From the NCBI GenBank assembly GCA_965260995.1, contig CBDHCD010000002.1:496001-560000 (forward strand): a stretch of 64,000 nt of DNA, written 5' to 3'. Origin of the DNA: JBBROS01 sp965260995 (GTDB lineage Bacteria > Pseudomonadota > Alphaproteobacteria > Acetobacterales > Acetobacteraceae). Position numbers and translations under genes: made by a program. Shown here piece after piece: positions 24,532 through 34,001 of the stretch. The notes below the pieces were generated by a model, which saw only the letters and a list, made by a program, of their open reading frames with translations, was not told the DNA's origin and ran no database searches. The first letter of the stretch is position 1. The number at the start of each line of letters is the position of its first letter.

Positions 24532-25263
24532 TCAGCTCCCGTGCGGCTCGGTCTCGAACACCGTGGAGCGCGTGCCGCGCAGCACGATGTCGAAGCGGTA
24601 GGCCAGGCTGTCGAGCGGCACGGCGGCGTTGAGGTCAAGGGCTGCCACCAGCCGCCGCCGCGCCGAGGGATCGGGGATGGTGCCCAGGATGGTGTCGTGT
24701 GGGATCAGCGGGTCGCCCTCGAAGTACATCTGCGTGATCAGCCGCTGCGCCCAGCCCGAGCCGAACAGCGAGAAATGGATGTGCGCCGGCCGCCACGAGT
24801 TGACGTGGTTGCGGAACGGGTAGGCCCCGGGCTTGACGGTGCGGAAGGCGTAGCCGCCGTCCGCCCCGGTGATGGCCCGGCCGCAGCCGCCGAAGTTGGG
24901 GTCGAGCGTGCCGAGGTAGGTGTCGTTCTGGTGGCGATAGCGCCCGCTGGCGTTGGCCTGCCACACCTCGATCAGCGTGCCGGGCACGCCGCGCCCGTTC
25001 TCGTCCAGCACGCGGCCGTGGACGATGGTGCGCTCGCCCACCGGCGCGCCCGATTGGGCGTAGTTGCGCAGCAGGTCATGGTCGAGCGGCCCCAGCTCCT
25101 CCGGCCCGAACACCGGCCCGGTGGCCTCGGACAACAAGGTTTGCAGCGACCACAACGGCAGCCGCGGCGAGCGCAGCACGCTGGTCTTGTAGTCCGGCGT
25201 CAGCGCCGGCGGGTGCTGGCCACGGTCGCGCTGGATGAACTCGGGCGGGGAAGCCGTCACCAT
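24532..25263 (-). CDS. pcaH: Protocatechuate 3,4-dioxygenase beta subunit
   Basis: 243 residues. It carries the non-haem ferric site: RPAHIHFSLFG provides two His ligands, with Tyr ligands in nearby stretches (GAYPFRNHVNSW and the AQSGAP region). Also seen are RTIVHGRVLDENGRGVPG and IEVWQANASGRYRHQ, typical intradiol motifs. It pairs with PcaG. I chose ATG 25263; the open frame continues upstream but loses similarity. First gene of the pca operon. Confidence 0.92.
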   Translation of the reverse strand: MVTASPPEFIQRDRGQHPPALTPDYKTSVLRSPRLPLWSLQTLLSEATGPVFGPEELGPLDHDLLRNYAQSGAPVGERTIVHGRVLDENGRGVPGTLIEVWQANASGRYRHQNDTYLGTLDPNFGGCGRAITGADGGYAFRTVKPGAYPFRNHVNSWRPAHIHFSLFGSGWAQRLITQMYFEGDPLIPHDTILGTIPDPSARRRLVAALDLNAAVPLDSLAYRFDIVLRGTRSTVFETEPHGS

Positions 25264-25586
25264 GCCAGCCCACCGCGGCGGTCGCCGATCCAGCTCACGC
25301 GAACCTCCTTGCCTCGGCCGCCATCTAAGCAGCTTCGACGGCCCGTTGGAAGCACGCGCCGGCCAGGCGGCCAGCAAGCGGCAACGGCAGCGGTCCCCCG
25401 CCACCCGCCACCGTTGACAGGCGGGAGGTCCCGCCCCCACGTTGCCCGTGCCCGGGATCGGCCGACCAGCGTGGGGACGGCCATCGTTGGCGGCAGCCGA
25501 GCCACCGGGCGTGCGCGTCCCGACCCTCACCCTGCCTGGCCCTCACCCTGCCCGGCCCTTACCTTGATGGAGCAAGCAGCCGCATC
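25264..25586. other. Divergent intergenic region pcaH / CoA-transferase
   Basis: 323 bp between divergent genes, so it must contain the promoters of both the pca operon and the CoA-transferase gene. I see no confident -35/-10 pair and no pca regulator gene. The right end holds 16-bp tandem repeats. Confidence 0.6.
25524..25571. repeat. 16-bp tandem repeat, two copies plus a degenerate third
   Basis: CCCTCACCCTGCCTGG (25524-25539) and CCCTCACCCTGCCCGG (25540-25555) are followed by a degenerate unit. The array ends 16 bases before the CoA-transferase ATG. Confidence 0.75.
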
Positions 25587-26777
25587 ATGCCGCCCGACCC
25601 AGCCAAGCCGGCAGGGGCCCTGTCCCGGTTCAAAGTGATTGACCTCACCCGCGTGCGCGCCGGGCCGACCTGCGTGCGCCAGTTCGCCGACCACGGCGCG
25701 CAGGTGATCAAGGTGGAGGCCCCCGGATCGGACGGCGGCATGGGCGGCCCGCGCCTGGGGCCGGACTTCCAGAACCTGCACCGCAACAAGCGCTGCATCA
25801 CCCTCGACCTCAAGGCCCCCCAGGGCCGCGCGGTCCTGATGGACCTGGCGCGCGACGCCGACGTGCTGGTGGAGAACTTCCGCCCGGACGTGAAGGACCG
25901 GCTCGGCATCGGCTACGAGGCGATGAGCGCCGCCAACCCGCGCCTCGTCTACGCCAGCATCTCCGGCTTCGGCGAGGACGGGCCGTACCGGATGCGCCCC
26001 GGCTTCGACCAGATCGCCCAGGGCATGGGCGGCCTGATGTCCGTCACCGGCCAGCCCGGCGAGGGGCCGATGCGCGCCGGCATCCCGGTCGCCGACCTCA
26101 CGGCCGGGCTGTTCGCCGCCCAAGGGGTGATGACGGCGCTGCTGGAGCGCGAGGTGAGCGGGCGCGGTCAGTGGGTGCAGGTCAGCCTGCTGTCGGCGAT
26201 GATCGCCATGATGGATTTCCAGGCCGCGCGCTTCCTGATGGACGGCGACGTGCCCGGCCAGGCCGGCAACGACCACCCAACCAGCATCCCGACCGGCGTG
26301 TTCGCCACCAGCGACGGCCACATCAACATCGCCGCCGCGGGCGACGTGATCTGGCGTCGGCTGGCCGAGGCGCTCGGCCTGGGCGCGCTGCCGTCCGATC
26401 CGGCCTACGCCACCGGCGAGGCCCGCTCGGACAACCGCCACGCCTTGAACGCGGCGATCGAGGCGGTGACGCGGACGCGGCCCTCGGCGCACTGGGTGGA
26501 GGCCCTGGCGCGGGCCGAGGTGCCGTGCGGCCCGATCTACGCCCTGGACGAGGTGTTCGCCGACCCTCAGGTGCGGCATCTCGGCATGGCCCCCCGCGTG
26601 CGCCACCCGGAGCTGGGCGAGATCGCGCTCGTCGGCCAGGCGATCAAGTTGAGCCGCACCCCGGCGGCGCTGACAGCCGCCACCGCCGCGCCGGGCCAGC
26701 ACACCGACGAGGTGCTGAAGGAGTTGGGCCGCAGCGAGGCCGAGATCAGCGCGCTGCGACAGGAAGGGATCGTGTGA
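25587..26777 (+). CDS. CaiB/BaiF family (class III) CoA-transferase
   Basis: 396 residues. Family marks: LSRFKVIDLTRVRAGPTC at the start, the catalytic-Asp stretch GIPVADLTAGLFAAQGVM (about residues 171-188), and GMGGLMSVTGQPG. Such enzymes move CoA between organic acids. It overlaps the enoyl-CoA hydratase by one base (TGATG), so the pair forms an operon that would activate and hydrate an acid. The acid is not identifiable; adjacency to pca genes suggests aromatic or dicarboxylic catabolism. Confidence 0.9.
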   Translation: MPPDPAKPAGALSRFKVIDLTRVRAGPTCVRQFADHGAQVIKVEAPGSDGGMGGPRLGPDFQNLHRNKRCITLDLKAPQGRAVLMDLARDADVLVENFRPDVKDRLGIGYEAMSAANPRLVYASISGFGEDGPYRMRPGFDQIAQGMGGLMSVTGQPGEGPMRAGIPVADLTAGLFAAQGVMTALLEREVSGRGQWVQVSLLSAMIAMMDFQAARFLMDGDVPGQAGNDHPTSIPTGVFATSDGHINIAAAGDVIWRRLAEALGLGALPSDPAYATGEARSDNRHALNAAIEAVTRTRPSAHWVEALARAEVPCGPIYALDEVFADPQVRHLGMAPRVRHPELGEIALVGQAIKLSRTPAALTAATAAPGQHTDEVLKELGRSEAEISALRQEGIV

Positions 26778-27577
26778 TGGCCGACGCCGAACCGAGTGAC
26801 GACCTGTTGTACGAGGTGGTGGACGGCGTCGCCCGCGTCACCTTCAACCGGCCGCGGGCGCGCAACGCCATGCTGTTCGGCATGTACGAGCGCCTGGCCG
26901 CCATCTGCGGCGAGGTCGGGGACGACCCCTCGATCCGCGTGCTGGTGCTGACCGGCGCGGGCGACAAGGCGTTCGCCTCCGGCACCGACATCTCCCAGTT
27001 CCGCGCCTTCGAAGGCCCGCAGGACGCGCTGGACTACGAGGCGCGCATCGACCGCGTGCTGGGCGCGCTGGAGCGGGTGCCGGTGCCGACCATCGCCGCC
27101 ATCGCCGGGGCCTGCACCGGCGGCGGCGCGGGCATGGCGGCCTGCTGCGACCTGCGCATCGCCGCCGCCAACATGCGCTTCGGCTTCCCGATCGCCCGCA
27201 CGCTCGGCAACTGCCTCAGCATGAGCAACTACGCCCGGCTCAACGCCCTGCTCGGCCCGGCCCGCGCCAAGGAGATGATCTTCACCGCCCGCCTGATCGA
27301 GGCCGACGAAGCCCGCGCGATCGGCTTGGTCAGCGAGATCCTCCCCGACGCCGAGGCCCTGCGAGCCCGCGCGACCGAGCTGGCGCGCCTGGTCGCCGGC
27401 CACGCCCCGCTGACCTTGCGCGCCACCAAGGAAGCGTTCCGCCGCATCAAGCAAAGGACCCTCGCCGAGGACGGGGCCGATAAGGACCTGATCCTGTCCT
27501 GCTACACGAGCGAGGACTTCCGCGAAGGCATGGACGCGTTCCTGAACAAGCGGCCGCCGGCGTGGCGCGGCCGGTAG
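26777..27577 (+). CDS. Enoyl-CoA hydratase/isomerase family protein
   Basis: 266 residues. The crotonase fold is recognised by VTFNRPRARNAM, the oxyanion-hole stretches ASGTDISQF and AIAGACTGGGAGMAACCDLRIA, and LIEADEARAIGLVSEI. A polar C-terminus ends in RPPAWRGR, common in this family. Its ATG overlaps the upstream stop by one base. It probably hydrates the CoA ester made by the neighbouring CoA-transferase. Confidence 0.9.
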   Translation: MADAEPSDDLLYEVVDGVARVTFNRPRARNAMLFGMYERLAAICGEVGDDPSIRVLVLTGAGDKAFASGTDISQFRAFEGPQDALDYEARIDRVLGALERVPVPTIAAIAGACTGGGAGMAACCDLRIAAANMRFGFPIARTLGNCLSMSNYARLNALLGPARAKEMIFTARLIEADEARAIGLVSEILPDAEALRARATELARLVAGHAPLTLRATKEAFRRIKQRTLAEDGADKDLILSCYTSEDFREGMDAFLNKRPPAWRGR

Positions 27578-27587
27578 CCCGCACGCC

Positions 27588-28865
27588 TCACTCGTAGAAG
27601 GCGTGGACCAGGAACATCGGCACCGCCGGCACGTACGTGCACAGCAGCAGCACGGCGAGCAGCACGCCGATGAACGGCAGGTTCCACTTGGACACCTCCC
27701 AGATGTTGGCGCGGGCGATGGAGCAGGCGGTGATCAGCACGGATGCCACCGGCGGCGTCTGCTGCCCGATGGCCAGGTTCAAGGTCACCACCAGGCCGAA
27801 GTGAACCGGGTCGATGCCGGCCTGCTCGATCAGCGGCACGATGATCGGCACGACCAGGATGATGGCCGCCGCCGAGTGCAGGAAGAAGCCGATCACCAGG
27901 AAGAACACGTTGAGGATCAGCAGGATCAGGTACTGGTTGGTCGTCAGCCCGAGCAGCGCCGCGGCCAGGTCCTGCGGCACCCGCGCCGTGGTGAGGTAGG
28001 CCCCCATCAGGGCCGAGGCCGCCACCAGCAGCATCACCACCGCCGTCTGCATCCCGCCTTCCAGCGCCGCCGACTTCAACTGCCGCCAATCGACCTCGCG
28101 GTACCACGCCCCCACCAGGATGGCGGCGACGACGGCGAGGCCCGCCCCTTCGGTCGCCGTGACCAGGCCGCCGAAGATGCCGCCCAGGATGATGACCGGC
28201 AACGCGAAGCACGGCAGCGCCTCGACGAACGTCCGGCGCAGCCGCGGCAGCTCGAACGCCGCCTCGGTCGGGAAGCCGTGTCGCCGGGCGAAGGCGTAGG
28301 CCACGCCCATCAGCCCGGCCGCCCCCAGCAGGCCCGGCGCGATCCCGGCCACGAACAGCCGCTCGATGCTGGCCCCGGAGGCGACGCCGTAGAGGATCAT
28401 CGGGATCGACGGCGGGATGATGATGGCGAGCGAGGCGGCGGACGAGGTGACGGCGGCGGCGAACGGGGCCGGGTAGCGCCGCTTCTTCATCTCCGGGATC
28501 AGGATGGAGCCGATCGCCGCCACGTCGGCGACGGCCGAGCCGGAGATCTCGGCGAAGAACAGCGACACGCCGATCGTCACCATCGACAGCCCGCCGCGCA
28601 CGAAGCCGACCACGGCCGAGACGAAGGCGATCAGCCGCCGGGTGATGCCGGTCGCGTTCATGATCGCCCCGGCCAGGATGAACATCGGGATCGCGATCAG
28701 CGAGAACGACTTGGCCCCCGCGTACATGTCGAGTGCCACGGACACGAGCGCCCCCGGCCCGTCGGTCAGCGCGATGGCGAGCACGGCCGACAGCGCGAGT
28801 GCCACCGCGATGGGCACGTTGATGCACACCATCGCCACCAAGGCGAGGAACACGAGGAGCAGCAT
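27588..28865 (-). CDS. TRAP transporter large permease (DctM-type)
   Basis: 425 residues, about 12 membrane segments, the size usual for DctM. Conserved features include FSLIAIPMFILAGAIM, FAEISGSAVADVAAIGS and PPSIPMILYGV. It is the ion-coupled channel of a tripartite ATP-independent periplasmic importer. Its start overlaps the small subunit stop by one base, and it ends 10 bases from the convergent hydratase gene. Confidence 0.93.
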   Translation of the reverse strand: MLLLVFLALVAMVCINVPIAVALALSAVLAIALTDGPGALVSVALDMYAGAKSFSLIAIPMFILAGAIMNATGITRRLIAFVSAVVGFVRGGLSMVTIGVSLFFAEISGSAVADVAAIGSILIPEMKKRRYPAPFAAAVTSSAASLAIIIPPSIPMILYGVASGASIERLFVAGIAPGLLGAAGLMGVAYAFARRHGFPTEAAFELPRLRRTFVEALPCFALPVIILGGIFGGLVTATEGAGLAVVAAILVGAWYREVDWRQLKSAALEGGMQTAVVMLLVAASALMGAYLTTARVPQDLAAALLGLTTNQYLILLILNVFFLVIGFFLHSAAAIILVVPIIVPLIEQAGIDPVHFGLVVTLNLAIGQQTPPVASVLITACSIARANIWEVSKWNLPFIGVLLAVLLLCTYVPAVPMFLVHAFYE

Positions 28866-29395
28866 CAGCCGCCCGTCTCACCGGCCCCGCCCGGCGCGGC
28901 GTCGTGGGCCATGACGGCGTGCTCGGCCGAGCGCCCGGCCATGATGTCCCGCCAGTAGCCGGGCAGGCTGAGCAGCTCGGCGACGATGAACAGCACGGCC
29001 CCGATGGGGATGACCGACTGGGTGAGCGAGACAGGCACCCAGGTCAGGCTGACCAGGTTCTCGCCCTCCAGGATCGACAGCACCTCCCACCCGGCCCAGG
29101 CCAGCAGGCCGAAGAAGAACAGCACCAGCGCCTCGGCCGCGGCCACCGCCACGGCGCGGGCCGGGCGCGGCAGCGCCAGCAGCACGTCGTCGAAGCCGAT
29201 GTGGCCGCGCCTCAGCGCCGCCAGCGCCGCGCCGTAGTAGGTGATCCAGGCCAGCAGGACGGAGGCGACCTCGTCGTACCAGGACAGCGAGTGGCCCAGC
29301 TTGCGGTAGATGACGGCGACGATCACCACGGCCGTCAACACCGCCATCAGGGCGATGACCCACCAGGCCAGGGCCTCCCCCAGCCAGCGCGTCAC
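28865..29395 (-). CDS. TRAP transporter small permease (DctQ-type)
   Basis: 176 residues with four membrane segments (about 10-30, 45-63, 85-107, 130-150) and LSWYDEVASVLLAWITYYGA, the conserved core of DctQ. It couples the binding protein to the large subunit. It lies between the other two TRAP genes. Confidence 0.92.
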   Translation of the reverse strand: MTRWLGEALAWWVIALMAVLTAVVIVAVIYRKLGHSLSWYDEVASVLLAWITYYGAALAALRRGHIGFDDVLLALPRPARAVAVAAAEALVLFFFGLLAWAGWEVLSILEGENLVSLTWVPVSLTQSVIPIGAVLFIVAELLSLPGYWRDIMAGRSAEHAVMAHDAAPGGAGETGG

Positions 29396-29442
29396 CCGGC
29401 GCAGCCGAGCCTCCCCCGCGGCCCGCCCGCGCCGCCCACGAC

Positions 29443-30411
29443 TCAGGATCCCGCGGCCAGCGCCTGGATCTGCTCGATCAGCGTCTGCCCGCCCTCGACC
29501 TGCGAGCCGAACTGCTCGTAGATCGGCTTGGAGGCGGCGATGAAGGCGTCCTTGTCGGCCTCGTTCACCGTCATCCCGGCCTGCTCGAACTTGGCGAGCA
29601 AGTCCTTGTCCATCTTGGCCGAGGCGTCGTAGGCGAAGTCACTGGCCTTCGTGGCGCAGTCCTCGATGACTGACCTCAACCCGGCGTCCCATCCCTTCCA
29701 GGTCCGAGCCGAGGTCGCGAGATAGACCGGCGAGTAGACGTGCCCGGTCATCGACAAGTATTTCTGCACCTCCTGGAACTTGCCGGCGTAGATCTGCGTC
29801 AGCGGGTTCTCCTGGCCGTCGATCACCCCGGTCTTGAGCGCGGTGAACACCTCCGAGAAGGCCATCGGCGTCGGGTTGGCGCCGTAGCTCTGGAACATCT
29901 TCACCCGCCACTCGCCCTTCGGCGTGCGCAGCTTGATGCCTCGCAGGTCCTCGGGCTTGGCCACCGGGCGGGTGTTGTTGGTGACGTTGCGGAACCCGTT
30001 CTCCCAGAACCCGGCGATGTGGTAGCCGCGGGCGTCCGCCGCCTTGACGAACACCTCGCCCATCTGGTCGCGCACCCGGCGCATGTGGGCGCGGTCCTTG
30101 ATCAGGTAGGGCATCTCGAACACGCCGAAGGTCGGCGACACCGAACTCATGATGGTGGACGGCAGCGAGAAGGCGATCTGGCCGAGCTTCAGCTTCTGCA
30201 GCATGGCCTCGTCGTTGCCGAGCTGGGAGGAGCCGTACACCTCGACCTTGGCCTTGCCGGTCGCGTTGACGCACTGGGCGAAGTTGTCGGTGGTCAGCTC
30301 GTAGAGCGAGCCGGGGTCGCCGACGTGGCCCAGCTTCAGCACCGGCTGCGCGCCGGCGGCCGTGCCGGCGAGCGCCGAGGCGGCGACGCCGAGCATCAGG
30401 ATCTGTCGCAT
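29443..30411 (-). CDS. TRAP transporter substrate-binding protein (DctP-type)
   Basis: 322 residues with a signal peptide (cleavage near AGAQ, about residue 20). The periplasmic DctP fold shows LKLGHVGDPGSLYELTTDNF, the arginine-bearing LRGIKLRTPKGEW that contacts the ligand carboxylate, and TGVIDGQENPLTQIY. ATG 30411 follows an AAGGGA site. The ligand is a carboxylate by family; proximity to the aromatic and CoA-ester genes hints at an aromatic or dicarboxylic acid. Confidence 0.92.
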   Translation of the reverse strand: MRQILMLGVAASALAGTAAGAQPVLKLGHVGDPGSLYELTTDNFAQCVNATGKAKVEVYGSSQLGNDEAMLQKLKLGQIAFSLPSTIMSSVSPTFGVFEMPYLIKDRAHMRRVRDQMGEVFVKAADARGYHIAGFWENGFRNVTNNTRPVAKPEDLRGIKLRTPKGEWRVKMFQSYGANPTPMAFSEVFTALKTGVIDGQENPLTQIYAGKFQEVQKYLSMTGHVYSPVYLATSARTWKGWDAGLRSVIEDCATKASDFAYDASAKMDKDLLAKFEQAGMTVNEADKDAFIAASKPIYEQFGSQVEGGQTLIEQIQALAAGS

Positions 30412-31053
30412 GTCGTTTCCCTTCGTCATGGTCTTGGCCGTGGCGTTCTTGGGCGACGCGCACCGCGGTCGCCGGTCGGATGCCAGCTTAGTGGCGCGCC
30501 TCTCCCGCCTCAAGCCCGGGCGCGGGTGGTCCCGGCGTCTCGCCGATGAGGCGGACCAAACGGCGGCACGCCGCGCCGACCGCCCGCACCGCTCGCGCTC
30601 ACGACGCGCCCGCGGATGGCTCCTGGACAACCCAGAATGTTTCACGTGAAACATTGGGCAGGGCGGGCGCGCCTGGCAGCACGGACCCATCCATTCACCG
30701 GCCTCGGGGCGGCGATCAGCCGATCAGCCGCTCCAGCGTGAGCGGGAGCGGCTGTCCCCCACCCCCGTCGCGTGCCGCGCCGCGTTCGCGGTGCCGATGC
30801 TGGCGATGCGGACAAGCGGTCCCTCGATCCGGTGTTCCTGCGTATCCAAGGCCCGGCGCGCCGCCCCTGGCGCGCCGTATGTCAGCACGGCCACGCGCTC
30901 GACCTCCTGGCCCGGGACCGGCGCCAGAGCCGCGTGCTGCAAATTCGCCTCGCTGCCGCAATTGACCTTTCAATGCCACCAGTGAAGTATAAGTGCGTAA
31001 GGCGCACCAAAACGCCTATCGAAAAACAAAGATAAGTATAGGAAGGTTTCGCA
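30412..31053. other. 642-bp intergenic region with parS, between dctP and tctC
   Basis: No convincing gene is present; frames here are short or shadows. It must carry the dctP promoter (leftward) and the tctC promoter (rightward; TTGACC at 30962 and TATAAG at 30988 are candidates at wide spacing). The right 100 bp is AT-rich. The single parS site is at 30638-30653. Confidence 0.6.
30638..30653. other. parS (ParB/Spo0J binding site), perfect consensus
   Basis: TGTTTCACGTGAAACA, identical to the canonical 16-bp bacterial parS palindrome; the symmetry extends to 20 bp (30636-30655). parS sites load ParB for chromosome segregation and cluster near the origin of replication. It lies in a non-coding gap with no parA, parB or gidB gene nearby, so it is a stand-alone site. 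Confidence 0.9.
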
Positions 31054-32028
31054 GTGAACGTCGTCATCCACACCGCAGTCGCAGCGCTCTTCGTCATCAC
31101 CACGGCTGGCCAGGCCGCCGAACCAGCGCGTCCGGAATGCGTCGCCCCGGCCAAGCCTGGTGGCGGCTTCGACCTCACGTGCCGCATCGCGGTCCGCGCC
31201 CTCGACACGGCGGGCGCGTTGAGCCGGCCGATGGCGGTGACGTACATGCCCGGCGGCATCGGAGCCGTCGCGTTCAACTTGTTCAACACCAACAAGAGCA
31301 AGGACGAGAATGCGATCGTCGCGTTCTCGACCGGCTCCATCCTGAACATGGTGACCGGCAAGTTCGGCCGCTGGACCGTCGATGACGCCCGCTACGTCGC
31401 CACCGCGGGCGCGGATTACGGCGCGGTGGTCGTGCGGGCTGATTCACCGTTCAAGACCTTGCCGGAGCTGATGGCGAAGCTGAAAGCCGATCCGTCCTCG
31501 GCCGTGATCGGCGCGGGTGGCTCGGTCGGCAGCCAGGACTGGATGAAGGCGGCCCTGCTGCTGCGCTCGATCGGTGGCGATCCGCGCAAGATGCGCTACG
31601 TCGCATTCGAGGGCGGCGGCGACTCGATCACCAACCTGCTCGGCGGCAACATCCAGGTCTACACCGGCGACGTGTCGGAGATGAAGCCGCACATGGAGGC
31701 GGGCGACATGCGCGTGCTGGCCACCTTGTCGCCGGATCGGCTGCCCGCGCCCTACGCCGACATCCCGACGGCGAAGGAACTCGGTTACGACGTCACCTGG
31801 ACCATTTACCGGGGCTACTACATGGGCAAGAACGCGCCTGATGACGCGTACAACTTCTACGTCACCGCATTCCAGAAAGCGCGCGACACCGAAGGGTTCC
31901 GTGCAATACAAGCCGAAAGTGGTTTGTTCCCGTTCAACAAGACCGGTGACGAGCTGAAGGCGTTCATCAAGAGCGACGCGGAACGGATGCGCGAGGTCGC
32001 GACCTCGGTCGGCCTGATCAAGGGCTGA
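31054..32028 (+). CDS. Tripartite tricarboxylate transporter substrate-binding protein (TctC/Bug family)
   Basis: 324 residues from GTG 31054 with GGAAGG seven bases upstream. A signal peptide ends near GQAA (about residue 21). The Bug-family core shows ECVAPAKPGGGFDLTCRI, MPGGIGAVAFNLFN and IGAGGSVGSQDW. It binds a carboxylate in the periplasm and hands it to TctAB. First gene of a tctC-tctB-tctA operon. Confidence 0.9.
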   Translation: MNVVIHTAVAALFVITTAGQAAEPARPECVAPAKPGGGFDLTCRIAVRALDTAGALSRPMAVTYMPGGIGAVAFNLFNTNKSKDENAIVAFSTGSILNMVTGKFGRWTVDDARYVATAGADYGAVVVRADSPFKTLPELMAKLKADPSSAVIGAGGSVGSQDWMKAALLLRSIGGDPRKMRYVAFEGGGDSITNLLGGNIQVYTGDVSEMKPHMEAGDMRVLATLSPDRLPAPYADIPTAKELGYDVTWTIYRGYYMGKNAPDDAYNFYVTAFQKARDTEGFRAIQAESGLFPFNKTGDELKAFIKSDAERMREVATSVGLIKG

Positions 32029-32042
32029 CCGGGGCCGGGCGC

Positions 32043-32474
32043 ATGGCCGACCGACTGTTCGCCCTCGCGGCGTTGCTGCTCGCCGCAGCCTACGGCGCCG
32101 TCGCGTTCACGCTGGAGGCGCCGTTCCAGTACGACCCGCTAGGCCCGTCGTCCTGGCCCAAGATCCTGGCCGCCGTGCTGGCGTTGAGCGCCGTCGGCCT
32201 GTTGTTCCGCCCCGATCCCAGCCCATCCTGGGGCGGCCGGAACACGCTGGGCCGGGTCGGGCTGATGATCGTCGCCTTGTTCGCCTACGCCGCCCTGTTC
32301 CAGCCGCTCGGTTTCGTGGTGTCGACGGCGCTGTTCTGCACCGGCACCGCGCTGTGCTTCCGCGCCCGCGTGCTGCCGGCGATGCTGTTCGGCCTCGGCC
32401 TCGGCCTGATCGGCTACGAAGTCGGCATCCGCTTCCTCGCGCTCAACCTTCCCCCCGGCCTTCTGCCGATCTGA
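32043..32474 (+). CDS. Tripartite tricarboxylate transporter small membrane subunit (TctB)
   Basis: 143 residues with four membrane segments, including the typical YDPLGPSSWPKILAAVLAL stretch at about 30-48. It starts 15 bases after tctC and ends 13 bases before tctA. Confidence 0.9.
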   Translation: MADRLFALAALLLAAAYGAVAFTLEAPFQYDPLGPSSWPKILAAVLALSAVGLLFRPDPSPSWGGRNTLGRVGLMIVALFAYAALFQPLGFVVSTALFCTGTALCFRARVLPAMLFGLGLGLIGYEVGIRFLALNLPPGLLPI

Positions 32475-32486
32475 ACGGACGCCGCC

Positions 32487-34001
32487 ATGCTCGAAACCCT
32501 CGGCGACCTCGCGAACGGCTTCGCGGTCGCCGCATCCCCGCTCAACCTGGGCCTCGTCCTGTTCGGCTGCTTCGCCGGCACGCTGATCGGCGCGTTGCCG
32601 GGCATCGGCCCGATCAACGGCGTCGCGATCCTGCTGCCGATCGCCTACGGCTTCGGCCTGCGCCCGGAGTCGTCCCTAATCCTGCTGGCCGGCATCTACT
32701 ACGGCGCGGAGTATGGCGGGCGCATCTCGTCCATCCTGCTCAACGTGCCCGGCGACGCGGGCGCGGTGATGACCACCTTGGATGGCAACCCGCTGGCCAA
32801 GCGCGGCGAGGCGGGCCGAGCGCTGTCGCTCTCCGCGGTCGCCTCGTTCGTCGGCGGCACCTTGTCGGTGATCCTGATGACGCTGTTCGGGCCGTTGCTG
32901 GCCAAGCTCGCCATCACCTTCGGGCCGGCCGAGTACGTGGCATTGATGGTGTTCGCTTTCGCCACGCTGTCCTCGCTGGTCGGCAGCAACGCGATGAAGA
33001 CGCTGCTCGGCGCCGTGCTCGGCCTGATGATCGCGACCGTCGGCGTCGATGCCAACACTGGCGTCAACCGGTTCACCTTCGACATCCCGGACCTATTCTC
33101 CGGCATCGACTTCCTGGTCATCGTCATCGGCTTGTTCGGCATCGCCGAGCTGCTGCACTTGGTGGAGATGCAGGCGCGCGGCAACTTCGCCGTCATCGCC
33201 GTCGGATCGAGCTTCGTCACGCTCAAGGACCTGCTGTTCGTCAAGTGGACGGTGCTGCGCTGCTCGTTGATCGGCTTCGTCGTCGGCGTGCTGCCGGGCA
33301 CCGGCGCGTCCGTCGCCTCGGCCGTGGCCTACGGCACCGAGAAGCGCCTGGCCGGCAAAGACGGCGCGTTCGGCACCGGCGACCTGCGTGGCCTGGCGGC
33401 CCCGGAAGCGGCGAACAACGCGTCGGCCGGCGGCTCGATGGTGCCGATGCTCACGCTCGGCGTGCCCGGCTCCGGCACCACGGCAATCCTGCTCGGCGCG
33501 CTGCTGATGTTCAATGTGCAGCCGGGTCCTCTGATGTTCAGCCAACGGCCGGAGATCGCCTGGGGCCTGATCGCGTCAATGTATATCGGCAACGTCGCGC
33601 TGCTGCTGATCAACCTACCGTTGGTCGGGCTGTTCGCCCGGCTGTTGACCATCCCGCAAGCTTATATGATCCCGCTGATCGCCGTGCTGTCGTTCATCGG
33701 CATCTACTCTGTTGTCGGCAGCGTGCATGACCTCTACATCATGATCGGCCTCGGCGTGTTCGGCTGGATGCTGCGCAAGCTGGATGTCTCGCTCGCGCCG
33801 GTGATCCTGGGTGTGGTGCTGGGGTCGTTGTTCGAAGACAACTTGCGCCGGGCCTTGTCGATCTCGGGCGGGGACTGGTCGGTCTTGTTCAGCAGCCTTG
33901 CCAGCCTGATCCTATATGGCATGGCCATCGCGATCGTCGTCCTTCCACTATGGCTCGTGCGTCGACGCGCTGTCGCCGAGGTTCGACTGGCCGCGCCGTG
34001 A
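32487..34001 (+). CDS. Tripartite tricarboxylate transporter large membrane subunit (TctA)
   Basis: 504 residues, about 12 membrane segments, usual TctA length. Family motifs are GALPGIGPINGVAILLPIAY and YYGAEYGGRISSILLNVPGD near the N-terminus, and the repeat-related GVLPGTGASVASAVAYGTEK in the second half. It forms the proton-coupled channel. The mobile-element cluster starts about 80 bases downstream. Confidence 0.93.
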   Translation: MLETLGDLANGFAVAASPLNLGLVLFGCFAGTLIGALPGIGPINGVAILLPIAYGFGLRPESSLILLAGIYYGAEYGGRISSILLNVPGDAGAVMTTLDGNPLAKRGEAGRALSLSAVASFVGGTLSVILMTLFGPLLAKLAITFGPAEYVALMVFAFATLSSLVGSNAMKTLLGAVLGLMIATVGVDANTGVNRFTFDIPDLFSGIDFLVIVIGLFGIAELLHLVEMQARGNFAVIAVGSSFVTLKDLLFVKWTVLRCSLIGFVVGVLPGTGASVASAVAYGTEKRLAGKDGAFGTGDLRGLAAPEAANNASAGGSMVPMLTLGVPGSGTTAILLGALLMFNVQPGPLMFSQRPEIAWGLIASMYIGNVALLLINLPLVGLFARLLTIPQAYMIPLIAVLSFIGIYSVVGSVHDLYIMIGLGVFGWMLRKLDVSLAPVILGVVLGSLFEDNLRRALSISGGDWSVLFSSLASLILYGMAIAIVVLPLWLVRRRAVAEVRLAAP

